This document shows, piece by piece, positions 35,276 through 48,536 of a stretch of DNA of 64,000 nucleotides. Numbering within the stretch: the first letter of the stretch is position 1; each line of letters opens with the position of its first letter. Both the position numbers and the translations under genes were made by a program. The stretch comes from Metopolophium dirhodum (taxonomy: Eukaryota; Arthropoda; Insecta; Hemiptera; Aphididae). Under the pieces are notes generated by a model, which had not been told where the DNA came from, did not search any database, and saw nothing but the letters and a program-made list of their open reading frames with translations. The DNA is taken from positions 55,970,270-56,034,269 of the forward strand of contig NC_083560.1 in NCBI RefSeq assembly GCF_019925205.1, read 5' to 3'.

Positions 35276-36822
35276 TTATTTACAAAAAATACAGTTTTTT
35301 TTCAAAAATCAAAAAATACACCAACTCTGAATGTTACATACTTGTAAGACGGAGACAACAAATGCCGTTCACTTAAAAATAATGTGAGTAGTACCTATGC
35401 TATATTAAAATAGAGATAGGTACAATTGGTACAAGGTACTTATTATATTATAGATATAATATATTTACATGTAGTATACTAAAATATAATAAAAAACTTT
35501 CCCGTTGAATTTCTGCGGGCGCTCTCTATAGTCATCAGAGATGTGATACAAATCCGAATAATGATTCTCAAAAATAATAATAATCATCATTCATCATTGA
35601 CAACGGTCATAAGACTGGTAAAATTGTTTTTTATAGCTGGCATTTAGAAGTCATTATAATATAAATTATTCAAAATTAATTTTTCTTTCTAAACAATCGA
35701 TATAAATATAAGAGTATAAAAAAAAATAACAACTACATTATTATATTTTAAAGATTATTTAAAAGATTAATAATTATAATCAGGAATAAATTAAAAATAA
35801 CTATGTTTGTTTAAATAATCAGTGGTGTTTAACAGCATAGATTTATCACTTAATTTTATTTGTGTAATTTGTTATTTTATCCCATATATTAATATTATTC
35901 TGATAGTTACATGCATTAGTAATGTTTCGATGTTTGTATAAATAATCAGAGGTTTTTAACTGCTTCGATTTATCAATTAATAACATTTGTGTCATTTGTG
36001 ATTTTATCCCACACACATAGTAACATAGACATTTGGAGTTGACTCAACTATATAAAATATGTTGTCAATGCCAAACACATTTGCCCGTCTATTTTCTCTT
36101 AGGTACTACCTACCATTGGCGGAATTCGGGGGGGGGGGGGGGGCAAAAGTCGGTCAAGCTCCCTCCTTTATAGTTTGGTAGGATCAATGCCCCTTGGTCA
36201 CATTGATGTTAATAATGTTAGCCCCCCTGAAATTTTAATGGATTTCCGCCTATGCTACCTACTACAATATTGGGCGTCTGGGCGGTTGTTTTAACATTTG
36301 TTACCCATAATAATATTGTTCATACTAAAATTTCTAATAGTCCAGTCAAATTAGACGAAAAAAAGGGTTCAGCTCGTAAAAATTCCCACCTAGCTGAATT
36401 TTGGTACACACCTTTATGCCATCGTTGTTAACAATATGTAAATGTCGTCATCTATAACATGTACGCGTCAAAGGTTATTCGAGGTCCAAAGTCACGAAAT
36501 TGGTCTTTTTTTTAATATCTCGCTTTTTATGAGTCGTACAATAAAATATTCAAGTTATAAATTGTAGAAGAAGTAATTGTCTACGAAAAAGGTCTTGTGA
36601 CATTTTTACGTAAAAGTTATAGTTTTTGGGTTATAAGGCCATCAAAATGTATACGTTTAATGAAATATGAATTGTTCCCTAAAAACAAGTAGTATTTGCG
36701 TTAATATTTCACTTTATACTGGATGTACAAAAAAAAGTTTCAAACAAAAATTGTAGAGGACAAAATTATCTACAAGATGGTTATATATATATCTAACCAT
36801 ACTTGCGGTATACTAATTTTAA
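35276..36822. other. Intergenic region with a G-run element
   Basis: No gene was found. A TTGTAAGACGGAGACAAC end motif lies at 35348. At about 36115-36250, GGCGGAAT and ATTTCCGCC form the inverted ends of a short element containing a run of about 18 G. The rest is AT-rich. Confidence 0.55.
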
Positions 36823-37254
36823 GGATGTCAGCGATTTGTTTTCTCTCTCTAGCCCACGTGCAACATAGACAAAATGCATTTGCTCAGAATCGTTTTTTCT
36901 ATGTTTTTAAGTAATCTTAGAGTAAAATCACTCATTACAAAAAAGATAGTGAATAATATTTTTGAGGGAATGACATATCGATTTCTCTAAATATTGTTTC
37001 AAAACAATTTAAACATAATTTAAATTTACAAAATTTTTTTGTTTATTTCGAAAGTCGAATACAAAGTCAAATAACAATAAAATATAAAACCGATATGTCA
37101 TTTCCTCTAAAATATTGTTCTCTATCTTTTTTGTAATGGGTAATTTTACTCTGAAATGACTTAAAAACATAGAAAAAACGATTCTGCGCAAATGCGTTAT
37201 GTCTATGTTGCGCGTGGGTCAGGGAAAGAAAATAAATAGTGCGCTGACATCCTC
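36823..37254. mobile_element. TTAA-flanked foldback element, second family
   Basis: TTAA borders both ends (36819-36822 and 37255-37258). The arms pair over about 200 bp. The right end gives GAGGATGTCAGCGCAC when read inward, followed by CGCGCAACATAGAC and CGCATTTGCGCAGAATCG. The centre pairs around ACCGATATGTCATT against AATGACATATCG. The start GAGGAYG matches that of the family at 13283. No coding capacity. Confidence 0.65.
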
Positions 37255-37258
37255 TTAA

Positions 37259-39060
37259 CATCTTTATGCCCCCCCCTCCCAAAAAAAAAGAATGCGTGTA
37301 AAATTGGTAAATTTGATGTCACGAAGTAGTGTAACGGAAGTTGGGCAATCGTTCAACTTAGTAGCCAATAGGCGCAAGTCATCGGACTAACTTCTCACCC
37401 AGTAAGAGTTCGTCCGCGCAACAATTATAACTATACTTTCTGAATTTTCTTTCTTTCTAGAACATGGCCATAACAAACTTAAAAAGGGTGAAGGCATATC
37501 GGGAGCGTCAACGCACAAAAAATAAGACTAGCCATGTTGACACATCAACATTGAGTGTCAGATGTAAAATCTGACACACACCACTTTTTTATTTATTATA
37601 TATGTATATAATATAATAACGATAATAAGAATGCATTCGTTTCCACACGGTTATTGAGGTAGAAGCACAGCGCGTTTTTTTCGTGGTTCCCCATTAGGCC
37701 TGATCCATGTAATCAACAACTATATCATAGTAAAGTTATCTAATAGGCAAAACAAAGTAATTAATATTACATTTTAATTATTATTAATCATCAACTTCGC
37801 ACTCGTCTTCTTGCATTCCTTCTTCATGTTTTCGCCATGTTGTACATAATTTTTAAGACGGAGACAACACGTCTATAAAAAAAAAATCGGGAAAAAATTA
37901 TCCTAACAACATTCATCGAAAAAAAACACTGTACAAACTACAACTTTATTATATTACTATGCACCGAATTTATTATACTAGGTAATACATTTATTTTATT
38001 TAAAGGTAACTATAAAAAAAAATTTCATCTAGACATCTAGTATATGACATTAAACAATAAATAATTATCTAACAGTTAAAAAATCATAAAACATAAACCA
38101 TAAATCAAAATATATATAATAAATAGTTCAATAACATTCCTTAACATGTATTACTTTTATTATAAAATACTAGCTGAATCCATGCACTTCTTTGCCCGTT
38201 AAATGAACCAACTCTATATGACTCAAACTTTGTTCAAATCGATATTTAATATTCGGTGTATGGTGTTCAAAATTAATCTTAACTTTTCCGTTGCCCGGAA
38301 TTAAAATTCTGATTCGCAACAGTATATTATCAGTTTGGCGCCACTGTTATATTTTTTGACATCCAAATATTCTACCTTTCGGTGGATTTTCCTAAAATTG
38401 TTTTACATTAGAACCTTCTCCTGACAATTACGAACACAACAAAAAAAGAATTGGCGAAATCGGCCCAGCCGTTCACGCGTGATGCAATGACCAAGGGAAA
38501 CAGGGATCCATTTTTATACATAGAGATTTACAAGTATAGCTGCAATCAGCATTTTACATTGTCAATAATTGTCATTTGTCCATAATTTAAAAAATGTTTA
38601 AAGGTATAACATTTTAAATAATTGTAATTTGTTTGTTTATAATTTAAAAAATGTGTAAAGCTAAAAAATTTAAAAAAATGTTAAATGTACCTGCACACTA
38701 TAGTAAAAGGTGTTCTGTATTTAGTTGGTGTGGGGCTTTTTTTTTTCCGAATACCGCAGGTGTAGCGTCCTCTTAGATTTAATGATTATTCTTACAAATA
38801 AACACAATAATAGGGTCGTTGTTTATTATTTTAGTGATATATACTGAGTATTGACGTATGATACAAATATTACCGATTTTTATACACATATAATATTATA
38901 TTATATTATAACACATATAATATCTCTACCTATATATTATTATTATATAAACCGATATTATTATAGTTATCTTCTAAATAGTCAGTAATTTTATACAATA
39001 TACAAATACAAAAATAGGGAATTTTGCAGGAACATAGAAATTAACGTCGTTGTACCATGT
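37259..39060. other. Intergenic region with mixed repeat remnants
   Basis: At 37451-37560 a short ATG frame (M-A-I-T-N-L-K-R-V-K-A-Y-R-E-R-Q) follows a TTTCTTTCTAG acceptor-like site and resembles the basic start of some transposon proteins. It ends in a 9-bp-arm hairpin (GTGTCAGAT/ATCTGACAC). TAAGACGGAGACAAC lies at 37853 and GGTGTAGCGTCCTCTTAGA at 38759. A dispersed repeat occupies 38169-38527. No intact gene was seen. Confidence 0.5.
38169..38527. repeat. Dispersed arthropod-type interspersed repeat
   Basis: The start TACTAGCTGAATCCATGCAC and the end GAAATCGGCCCAGCCGTTCA...TTTTTATACATAGAG are sequences I associate with repeats common in arthropod genomes. The class is not determined from this copy. 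No coding capacity is apparent. Confidence 0.45.
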
Positions 39061-40239
39061 AAGTATGTCGTTAATGACCGCCGGCCGGTGTTGTGAATCG
39101 TGATGGATGAGGATGATGCGGATTTTTTATTAAACCTCTACTCTAGTGCAGTTGTTCTCAACCGTTGTTTCGTGTTCAATAAAATTGTTTATTTATATTG
39201 TACGTGTTAAAAGTATACATTTATCGATATTATGCATACGACCGTGACGGCCGACGGGTCAAACAATAATGTATAACGAGTATTGAGTATTGACATTGTA
39301 CCGGAACGATTTAATTTGATGAAATAAAAATGAATTATAAATGCAATGTCAACAAAAATATCATTGGACATTTTCACCTCCATCGGCTCCATCACCCGCA
39401 CACCGGTCGGCGGTCACCGGCAGCACTACCGGCGACGTGTACGGTGTACCGATGCGTAACGGAACGTATCGGTACCGTTGGCCAGCGTCTGTCGCGGCGT
39501 CGCGTCACCTCCAAGCCGGTACAGCGATGACGTTGCACATACATTCGCGCTGTCGATGAATGTACCCGCTGTTATCGCGTCGGTCGGCCAGCCTCGGTGG
39601 ATGGGAGGTGTCCCGGGGACCGGGGTATGCGGTTACGTGCACGACACTCGAAAGAGAGCCGTCGTGTCCGTCGGCCATATTTGTTCAAGCGTCGTCGTCA
39701 TCGGCTCCCCTCCACCACCGATATCGCCTACACCACCCCACCCCGCGTGCCCATCAGCTTGGTTATTGTGTGACGTGTGTGTGTCGGGACCGTCTGCCGC
39801 CGTGTCTGTGTATCATCGACGTTTTATCAAACGGGAGAAATAAAGAGAGAAAAAAAATACACACATCCACCCGCCCATTGCGCCATAGTCACCGCCGTCG
39901 CTGTATTTAGCTATAACAATTGCGTCTTTACACAGTGCACACGACATCGCACTTATTGTGTTTCCGCATCCCGACGATCCGTTTTCACGGCGCATATCAC
40001 ACATACACGTCGCTCGTGACCGTTCTCGTCCAGTTTCTACTCAAAACGTAGGTATTATTATAACAACGCAATTAAGCACACGGCAATAAATATTTCAATA
40101 ACATTTCGCAGCAGTCGGTTTGTTATCACTCGTCGTCGTTGTCGTATCTACGCGAACGCCCCTAAACCTCCGCCACAAGCAATCGCCGCCGTCGTAGTCG
40201 TCGTCATCCCTGAAAAACTTGCCAACAAAACCTGACAAC
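39061..40239 (+). promoter_or_regulatory. CpG-rich 5' region of Rab1
   Basis: From about 39370 the sequence becomes rich in CG dinucleotides and stays so to the Rab1 start codon, unlike the AT-rich DNA on both sides. Several open frames here overlap on both strands without domains. It probably contains the promoter and 5' UTR of Rab1. Exact transcription start unknown. Confidence 0.5.
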
Positions 40240-42705
40240 ATGAGTCCGGATTAGTAAGTATCTCGCGTTAAACACGATCTCGGGGATGTGATTTTGTCAT
40301 TACACCCCATGTCCAGCCACACGACCCACTCGTGTTCGACATTCGGATCGTTTCGTTGCTGATGTGTCCATTTGTGTTTTTAGCGATTACTTGTTCAAGC
40401 TGCTGCTGATTGGCGATTCGGGCGTTGGCAAGTCATGCTTGCTCTTGCGGTTTGCTGACGACACATACACCGATTCGTACATAAGCACCATTGGCGTGGA
40501 TTTCGTAAGTTCAATTATAATTAGCGCACATAATGGCTGGCAACCAGAGCCTACTTGTTTGTGGCATGTACATATATTTACACTTTTTGATATGCCACTG
40601 AACTGTTAATGCATACTTGAACATCCTATTCTCTATCTAATTTATGCTAATTTTTATTAGGTCTTGAAATATTAACTTATCAAAAATGATAGATATAATA
40701 TTCCATTATTTTACAAAACCTTGTTTACTTACAATGATAATTAATAACTGCTTTTTTATGACAATAATATATAAACTTGTATATGTACAGAAAATCCGCA
40801 CCATCAAACTGGACAATAAGACTGTGAAGCTTCAGATTGTGAGTATTATATTTATTATATTATATAATTATATTTTGAATAATAAGTATGAGTTAAATTT
40901 TCCATTACAATTCAGTAAATCAAGATTGTTAAAACAATAACTTCAAAAGATCTAAGTACTACATTATACTGAAACCCTAACAACCTTGAATTTTTTTTTA
41001 TTATTTATGATGATTATAGGTCAATGATATAATAGAAAAAAAATATATTACATTTCTATAAGAATAATAACCGGCAATGATACCTACCTACCTAGGTATC
41101 ATAAAATATTTATAAGTTTATGAATAATACTTAATAATTTATATATTTTACATTCTTAATAAGATTAACAGTTGTGCGTAATATTACAACTTATTGTTTT
41201 AGAATACTATTCGCAATAACATATTTTTCAGTATAAATATTTATTTTTATTTTTTGACAGTTGATATAAATAAAATAACTTTTATAAAGATAAATATCAA
41301 TACTAATATATTGCAATAAAAAAACACTTGATTACCAAACTACATTTGTTGGTTAAATACACACATAGCTATAGGCAGTGGCGCACACTCAAAAATAAAT
41401 AGGAAAATAGCAATTTGAATTGGTTATCTCTAAATTGGCAAATAAGCTAATGGCTATAGCCTATAATTATTCAATAGATTATCTCCAATATTTTTATACG
41501 TAGTAGAATTTTTATGATGTAAATATTTTGGAGCCAGGGGGTCCACCCACCCACCTACCGATAAAATCAGGGGTTGCAGGCTACCCTTAAACCCTCCAGT
41601 GTGCGCCACTGGCTATAGGTAATCTTTTTCTTCTTCTCCTCGTGTCTGGTTAATAGCTTTAGTATTTCACATTGAAGAACAATTGTATTAAAAAATAGGC
41701 ATATATTCAATTTGTTTAATATTTTTGTTAAATTTTAACTGTTGTATTTAATATTTATGCATGTTTCAAACTATTATATGTCAAAAAAGGTTTAACGATC
41801 TTATTCATATTTTCATTCAATCATATCATAAAAATATTTCAACCATTTTTAGACTTAAATGGGGTTATTTCTAAACAAAAATATTTTACTTTTGAACACT
41901 GCACACACACATTGTTTTACTGATATATGAGTCTCTCAATAACATATTTGCTTAGATTTTAATTGAATTATAAATTCTAATATGTCTTCGTATACACCAA
42001 ACTTTATATTCACAAATTATGAAAACATTTTACCTTATTATTAATTAAACTATCAGTAATATATATTTGATTTTTTAATATTTAGTGGGACACTGCCGGG
42101 CAAGAACGTTTCCGTACAATTACCTCATCGTATTATCGTGGTGCACATGGCATTATTGTTGTTTACGATTGCACCGATATGGAGACATTCACTAATCTTA
42201 AACAGTGGCTAGAAGAAATAGCTAGGTATGCATGTGATAATGTCAACAAACTACTGGTTGGTAACAAGTGCGATTTGCATGACAAGCGTGCTGTGGATGA
42301 AGCAACAGCCAAAGTTAGTATACATGTTAATTATAGCTCTACTGTATAATAGTCATAGTTTTATAAAATATAGCGAAATACTAGTTAACTATTGTTGATG
42401 AACACAAAAGTATAAACCTAATAAGACTAATAATGAATGTACAAAAATAACACAAAAAATATTCATGAATGTTTTATATGCACACACAGGAATATGCTGA
42501 CCATCTGAAAATCCCGTTCCTGGAAACGTCTGCTAAACAAGCTACTAACGTTGAATTGGCCTTTTTAACTATGGCTGCCGAGATCAAGAACCGTATTGGA
42601 CCACTAGATGGTCAAGGACCAGGAGGTGCAGCTGATGGGGTTGGAAAAGTAACAATTGATTCAAAATCATCAGACACATCTGGTGGGTCAGGTGGTTGCT
42701 GTTAA
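40240..42705 (+). CDS. Rab1: Rab1 small GTPase (5 exons)
   Basis: Exons: 40240-40253, 40384-40504, 40791-40838, 42086-42313 and 42490-42705. All are GT-AG with consistent phases, and the product has 208 residues (the family usually has about 205). Rab1 controls ER-to-Golgi vesicle tethering and fusion. Visible motifs: P-loop GDSGVGKS, effector loop TIGVDF followed by KIRTI, WDTAGQERFRT, NKCD for guanine recognition, ETSAK, and a C-terminal GGCC for double geranylgeranylation. The sequence YDYLFKLLLIGDSGVGKSCL and SSYYRGAHGIIVVYDCTD fit Rab1 better than Rab8, Rab10 or Rab35. The first coding exon has only 14 nt (MSPD plus two bases of the next codon). Intron 3 carries a hAT-type MITE. Confidence 0.95.
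40839..42085 (+). other. Rab1 intron 3
   Basis: AT-rich intron of 1.25 kb, with the hAT-type MITE at 41376-41611. Nothing else was recognised. Confidence 0.8.
41376..41611. mobile_element. hAT-type MITE with perfect 8-bp target duplication
   Basis: GCTATAGG lies directly outside both ends (41368-41375 and 41612-41619). The ends are inverted CAGTGGCGCACACT (14 bp perfect). An 8-bp duplication and a CAGTGGCG start are hAT hallmarks. The 236-bp body encodes nothing. The intact duplication suggests a fairly recent insertion. Confidence 0.85.
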
Positions 42706-43007
42706 TGATAACATGAAAGTGTCGTCGTAAGCATTGCAACACACTTGTGGACAACTTACTATCGTTGCTGATGATGAAGAACCGAGCCACAGACGGAGAT
42801 AGATGATATATATATTTACAACTACTAATTAAAACAAAAATTAAGCTGGGAAAATACATTTTTGAATCCAAAATACATTTAAAAAAATATATAATAGGAG
42901 AAGTGTGCCATTGGCATGCTCACCGCCAGTTCACCTCTACCCATTGCCGTCTTAAATTATTATTATTTTTCAACGCGTTTATTTTGTGTACATATACATA
43001 TTATATA

Positions 43008-43041
<34 letters not shown>

Positions 43042-45349
43042 TTTAATTATTAATTACGTCATCGTAGTAGCATCAGTCGTGGTTTGTTCTTTATTATTAT
43101 TATTATTTTTATTCCGTTTCTTTATATTATTATAATAATCATTAATGTTATTCGCATACAACCTCCTTCAACATACCAAAAACATTCCTTACCTTCGTGC
43201 TCAACCAGATAAAAAAAAGCTAGAAAATAATTCGACATCAACCTATTGTCATCTTGTCAATGAATCTCTTTTATCCCAAACACAACACACTTACACGCTG
43301 TTATAATTCAATTACATAGATTTGTATGCGAACCCTCCCTCCGCACTTTTGCACACTGTGTAAATCTTAATTTTCTAGAATTTACAAAAAACCACTCCGC
43401 GAAACAAAACATTTTTTAAATATAATATACTACATAATATTATCTGCCTGCCAGCTAACAGTTCATTAACATATATTATCTGTATACATATGTATGTACT
43501 TTTATATATTATTATTATTATTATATATAGTTTTTTCTCATGATTTTTTTTCTTTTTTTGTTACACAATTAATAAATATATATATATTTATATAATACAA
43601 TACAATACAATAATATAAGAAATAGAAATTAATAAATGAAAATGACCGTCGTTACTTTGGTTTTATGTGTGTAGTCAACCTTGATAGAAACATAATTATA
43701 ACAATGACTACAAGATAAAACACTTAAATGTCAAATCAAGTAACACAAGGAACCTTTTATTTATATTTTAATATTAAGTCTCATTTGTTAAAAATTTCAA
43801 ATACTTGAAATATTTGTAATATTGTCTAATGGTGTCTGGTTTTTAATCAAAATCCAACCTTCGTATCAACATTTTCAGAAAAATTAAGAGAATAGTCTGT
43901 AAAAAGGGTGTTTATTAGATAAGAAATATGTCTAACTGGTAACAACTATACTGAATGGAGGCACCCTTTTAATAAAATAAAAGTAAAACATGATACAAAA
44001 AGGGCTTACTCTACATAAATATTGTATAATATTATATTTTAAAAAACAAAGTGGAAATAACCGTATTTCTACTTCAAATGTGTTAAATATAATAATAATA
44101 AATGCTATTGTTATTAATATTAAGTAAAAGTCTATTGGTCCCATTACACCTGCTTAAATAGTAATATTTTAATATTTTATGAATTGTGAAAAAAAAATAC
44201 ATAAAGGGCTTTTACCACTAGAAATTGTTTTAAGTAAAAGGTCCCTCAAACAATTTCAATTATGTGGGTTACGCCCTTTCAACAAATCACTGTCGATATG
44301 AAGTTTGAATATGGGATGATGCAACTTTTCAATAAATTTCTAAATTCAACAAACAATCAGGAAATAATATAATAATAATTTTTATTTAGTACCTCGCTAA
44401 TTAATAGTAGAATAACAAAACTTCAAAAACAATGTTGATATTAGTTCTATGGAGCTTTGGGGATCTAAATAACAACTCTTTATGGAGTTAAACAAAGAAC
44501 AGGAAACAATTGTACTTTTTTTACATTTTCTCTTTAAATAATTTTAATTATATATATTTATATATTCTGTAGTTATAAAGTTGTATACTGCTATATTATT
44601 AAATATTACAAAGTTCACTTGCAACATTTAATCCAATAAATCAATGACCAAAGATTAATTATATTAATGCATAAATTAAGATTTAATTTTCATGATAATA
44701 TTTTTTTAAGATGAAATTTGTTATAAAATGTCTTAAAATTCAATCAATTATCAAATGAAAGGTAATATTAGTAGTTCATATATTTTTATAACAATTAATA
44801 AATTTAATCCTCTTACAGCAAGTTACGCAACACTTAAGATTTGTGTAGGTTGGTGACCTAGGTATTAGAAATAAACTTTCAAAAATAAATAAAAAATAAT
44901 TTATTAGAAACTTTTATCACATCAATATCCTAGTTGATTAACTTTTGCTTACAATTCAAAAAGATTCACAGTAACAACACAAAAGAATATAGTATTAGTT
45001 CAAAATACTCAAAATAAAAAAAAAATATATAATAATAATAGTAAAAAAGAAACACTACTCATAGGTAGGTACACTTATATAAAAAATCAATAAACTAGAT
45101 TTTTCAACAATAAAAGTAAATGTAATGGATAAACAACAGGAACTACTTAGTCTGCGCTTCAAAGAAAAGAAAAATGTCATTTCTGCGCGAAATTTTTAAA
45201 TTTTGTCACACAAAAAGTAACTACGTATAGGCAATATTATAATTCAATAACTTAAACAAACATAACACGAAAACTAAAACTTGTTAGTTCGTAACAAATA
45301 GCACCGACCATGGTAATTTTACTGTTAAAAATTTTTTTTTTTATACTTA
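42706..45349. other. Convergent 3' region of Rab1 and the Wee1-like gene
   Basis: Immediately after the Rab1 stop the sequence is likely 3' UTR. AATAAA signals occur at 43571-43576 and 43631-43636. An (ATT)n run lies at about 43010-43040. The interval from 43700 to 45300 is AT-rich, without a recognised gene, and the part next to 45350 is likely the 3' UTR of the Wee1-like gene. Confidence 0.6.
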
Positions 45350-48300
45350 TCACTTTCTTGGAGTGGCTGCCACGAAAATTTCTGAAGCTCGACGCATGTC
45401 AGTTTTTCTGCGTAATGACACTACTGCCGTTTGATCGGCTGCACCTACTCCATCCTTGTTATTTGTTCCGAGGCTATGATACATAATGTCCGACAAGCTG
45501 GTCTGGCGCGATTGCAGTAGTGGTGGCCGGTGTCGGGCGCTACAACACCAACGCCAAACGGATAGAGCATTTGCAGCGCACAAATTTACTGTTTCTGCCA
45601 TGTTTGAAAGATACAGTCGAAGATCCTCCTCATCAGCGGACCACCCGTCCCCGTTCTCGATCATCTCCGACACCATCAAACACAAAGATTGAACATCAGC
45701 CGCGGCGGCACTACTATCCACTAAAATCTTTGTGGCCGCATCAAACCCACCTAGCTTGTACACAACGCGGTCACCATCCAAGGCCAAGTAAATGTTCGGG
45801 CGGTTGACGCGATTGTGCGAGTACATCTTGCCATTATGCAAATGGTGGAGCGCACACGAAATGTGTTCCAACACCGTCCGGCAGTCAGCAACGTTGTTCA
45901 TACGCAGTGACGACAGGCTCGATTGGCACTGTTCTGTTTGAATGTAATGGTAGTGTGCGTCAGCCCAGTTGCAGAAGTATGAAACAATGTGCGGGTGTGG
46001 GCCGACAGTTGCTAACACTTTTGCTGTCTCAACTAAGTTATCCCCTGCTGGACCGACGGCCGCAACACGCACAGTGTAAACAATGCCTTCAAACACTGAC
46101 AGACATTCAATCTGGCTACAAACAGGTGACAACGACGTCAGTACACCACCAACTTCTCTAGTCATGTCTGTCGTCTCCAGATCTGTGCCGGCCGACATAT
46201 GGAGTTCAGATTGTCCAAGTGATCCACCACTATCATCACAGGGACTGTGATTGTTTACGACAAAACCACGAGTCGACAGAGAGTCGATGATAGTCATATA
46301 AGAATCGTCTTCTGAAGTCATCTGAAATACAAAGCGTTATTTTATAATATAAACATCCCAAAAAGCAAGTACCGGTGACAATAAAAATTAGTATTACACT
46401 GCAGTATAAAATTTAAGTCCCACTGTCCCAAATGAATTAATTATTTATAGGTTTATGGCAATTTTAATTACAATAGAAATAATTAATTTTATAAAATACA
46501 TAATTAATATTATATATTAAAAAGAAACAGATAAGAGCATTTTTAATCATCCCCTCTTTAAGACGGTGCTGTTTGTAAGCCAATTATTTTATTTCTTACC
46601 TTTTCTTTCATTACATCAGTTGGTTGAGAGTTGATGATCAATTGTTGATTAACTGCCTTGTTTACGCTGACTTTTTCTTCATCATCAAACAGCAAACGTC
46701 TAGAAGCATAAATGCGTTTCATTCGTCCTATTGATTCTGTAATATAAAGAAAGATATTATCACTATATTAATTAGTAATAACTAGGGTTTTGATTAATAT
46801 GCAATACAAATTTGTAAAATATGCATTTAATTTACCAAAATCTGCAAGAACCTTTTTTTTTTATTATAAGTAGTTATTATTACATTGCATATTGCTGTAC
46901 TTAATGATATTATGTTCTTTCAAATTTTAAAACACAAATGACTGTCGATTGTAACAATATATGAATTCAAATTGATTTAAACTTATCGTAATAATGAAAA
47001 ACAAAATTAATGTATAGATAATCCTGTCAGTTGCCTAGATTAGATGGTAAATTTATGAAAATTCAATGAACAACTCAATAATAGATAAATATTCTGATAA
47101 ACACCATTTAAAATTCATAAGATGTTCAAAATATGCAAAAAAAAGTTCTTCTATTGAATCGAGATTAATCCAAATTGTGGACACATCTGACAACTAAATT
47201 GTACTCAAGGAAAAAACATGCAAATGCATAGAAATTTTAGCCTGGTAATTAATGATATACACGTATTAGTAGATAATATTACACATTATTTTCTATAAAC
47301 TAGCTATCAATAAAAACATTAATTTCTAATTAAAATACAGATTGATAATATACTGAATATAGCAGGATAAAATCAAAATGGAATCAAAGTCGCCACTAAG
47401 GAACTAACACCAAATTATGTCATTTTATAACAAAATGATTATATTTATAGAAAATTAGTTAATTTTCAACGTCAACACACCCCGGAGATTTGGAAAATAA
47501 GCTGAGCCCTTGTACCCAATTGTTTTCATCTTCCAACACGATGGTTGAAACAAAAAATTGTATTCTGAGTTTCACAACTGGTACCTTCAAAGTTATATTT
47601 TATAAAGCCAATTACAAATAGGGGACATACCAATTTACTGACCGGAACAAAATCCTTCAACCCAGGCTCCTTGTTCTCCGACAGGGCTGAAATTTGAAAG
47701 GGACTTACTTGGGTACGGAATCAATAATGTTCCCAAAATTCAACAATCTACCACTATTACCCTCCCCTAGAAAATGCAATATTAGGCGATCATTTTGGTC
47801 AACCGTAGCGTTGGTTTCAAGTTAAATTTGAATCAAGGAAATACCTGTGTGAGCGTTGATTTTGTAATAGATTGATGAAATTTACGCCACGAGCAATGAT
47901 ATTACTACGGATGTCATATAATATTCATGTAAGCGCTATTCGATAATCTCAAAGTGAAGACTCTGAATCGTTAACAGCAGAAAGGGGATAGGTCCATTTT
48001 TTATAACTTTTCAGGAGACAAAAAACGAAATCATAACATTTCTGTCTCATTTCTGTAGTAAACTGAAATTTCCAAACACTATATTTAGCGTTTGGATAGT
48101 CGGATTTGACCAAGGTTTTTAGATTATAGTCTATAATCTAAAAACTTTGGGATTTGACTCCTTTCTGCAATAAACGAAGTATTTACGTAATGAAAAATGA
48201 TAACAAAATCGAAATTGATAAAAATGGACTAGTCCCCTTTCTGCAGTTAGCGATTCATATAAATATGTTGTTGTTTTCAACAATTTCAACAATGACAGTC

Positions 48301-48536
48301 TAGTACGTACTTCTCGATAAGTCTTCCGATACCGGGGACACGGACGAAATCGGCGAAGGCGGAGTGGCTGGTCGTTCGGACTTTTGAGGGGCCGCAGGTT
48401 GTTGAACGCCTAGTGCACAGGCCACATCAGCGTCCGCAGCCATCCACTGGCCGCAGGGTACGTAGAATTTGTCCGCGTCCGTGTAGTCTCCACCGTCATC
48501 TTCTTTCCTCTTGATGCGCTTCACGTACTTGTCCAT
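45350..48536 (-). CDS. Wee1-like pseudokinase (3 exons)
   Basis: Exons: 48311-48536, 46600-46736 and 45350-46321, all GT-AG with matching phases, giving 444 residues. The kinase-like part follows Wee1: GPHPHIVSYFCNWADAHYHY then IQTEQC matches the Wee1 stretch HxHVVRYFSAWAEDxHMxIQNEYC; ALHHLHNGKMYSHNRVNRPN matches GLRYIHSxxLVHMDIKPSN; VVYKLGGFD matches VMFKIGDLG. Three catalytic positions are replaced: the ATP-anchoring Lys is Arg (about residue 206), the catalytic Asp is Arg (about 292), and the metal-binding Asp is Gly (about 313). No glycine-rich loop is visible, and the C-lobe looks short. Wee1 normally phosphorylates Cdk1 on tyrosine to delay mitosis; this protein should not catalyse that. 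The N-terminal 120 residues match nothing I recognise. The frame is intact, which argues against a simple pseudogene. Confidence 0.75.
46737..48310 (-). other. Intron 1 of the Wee1-like gene
   Basis: AT-rich intron of 1.6 kb. Its upstream part (47962-48258) is an inverted-repeat element, listed separately. The section 47460-47860 is richer in G and C than the rest, but I could not classify it. Confidence 0.7.
47962..48258. repeat. Hairpin element centred on a perfect palindrome
   Basis: The outer arms pair imperfectly: TGAATCGTTAACAGCAGAAA plus GGGGATAGGTCC at the left, and GGACTAGTCCCC then TTTCTGCAGTTAGCGATTCA at the right. Near the centre lies a perfect palindrome with 15-bp arms (GTTTTTAGATTATAG and its complement) separated by one base, at about 48115-48145. 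Probably a MITE. Confidence 0.6.

Noticed and set aside
45486..46161. Plus-strand frames opposite the Wee1-like exon 3
   Set aside because: Antisense shadows; the minus-strand frame has kinase-like motifs and introns in phase.
45350..46321. Wee1-like sequence as a dead processed pseudogene
   Set aside because: It has three exons with GT-AG introns and no stop or frameshift, so it is neither processed nor visibly decayed.
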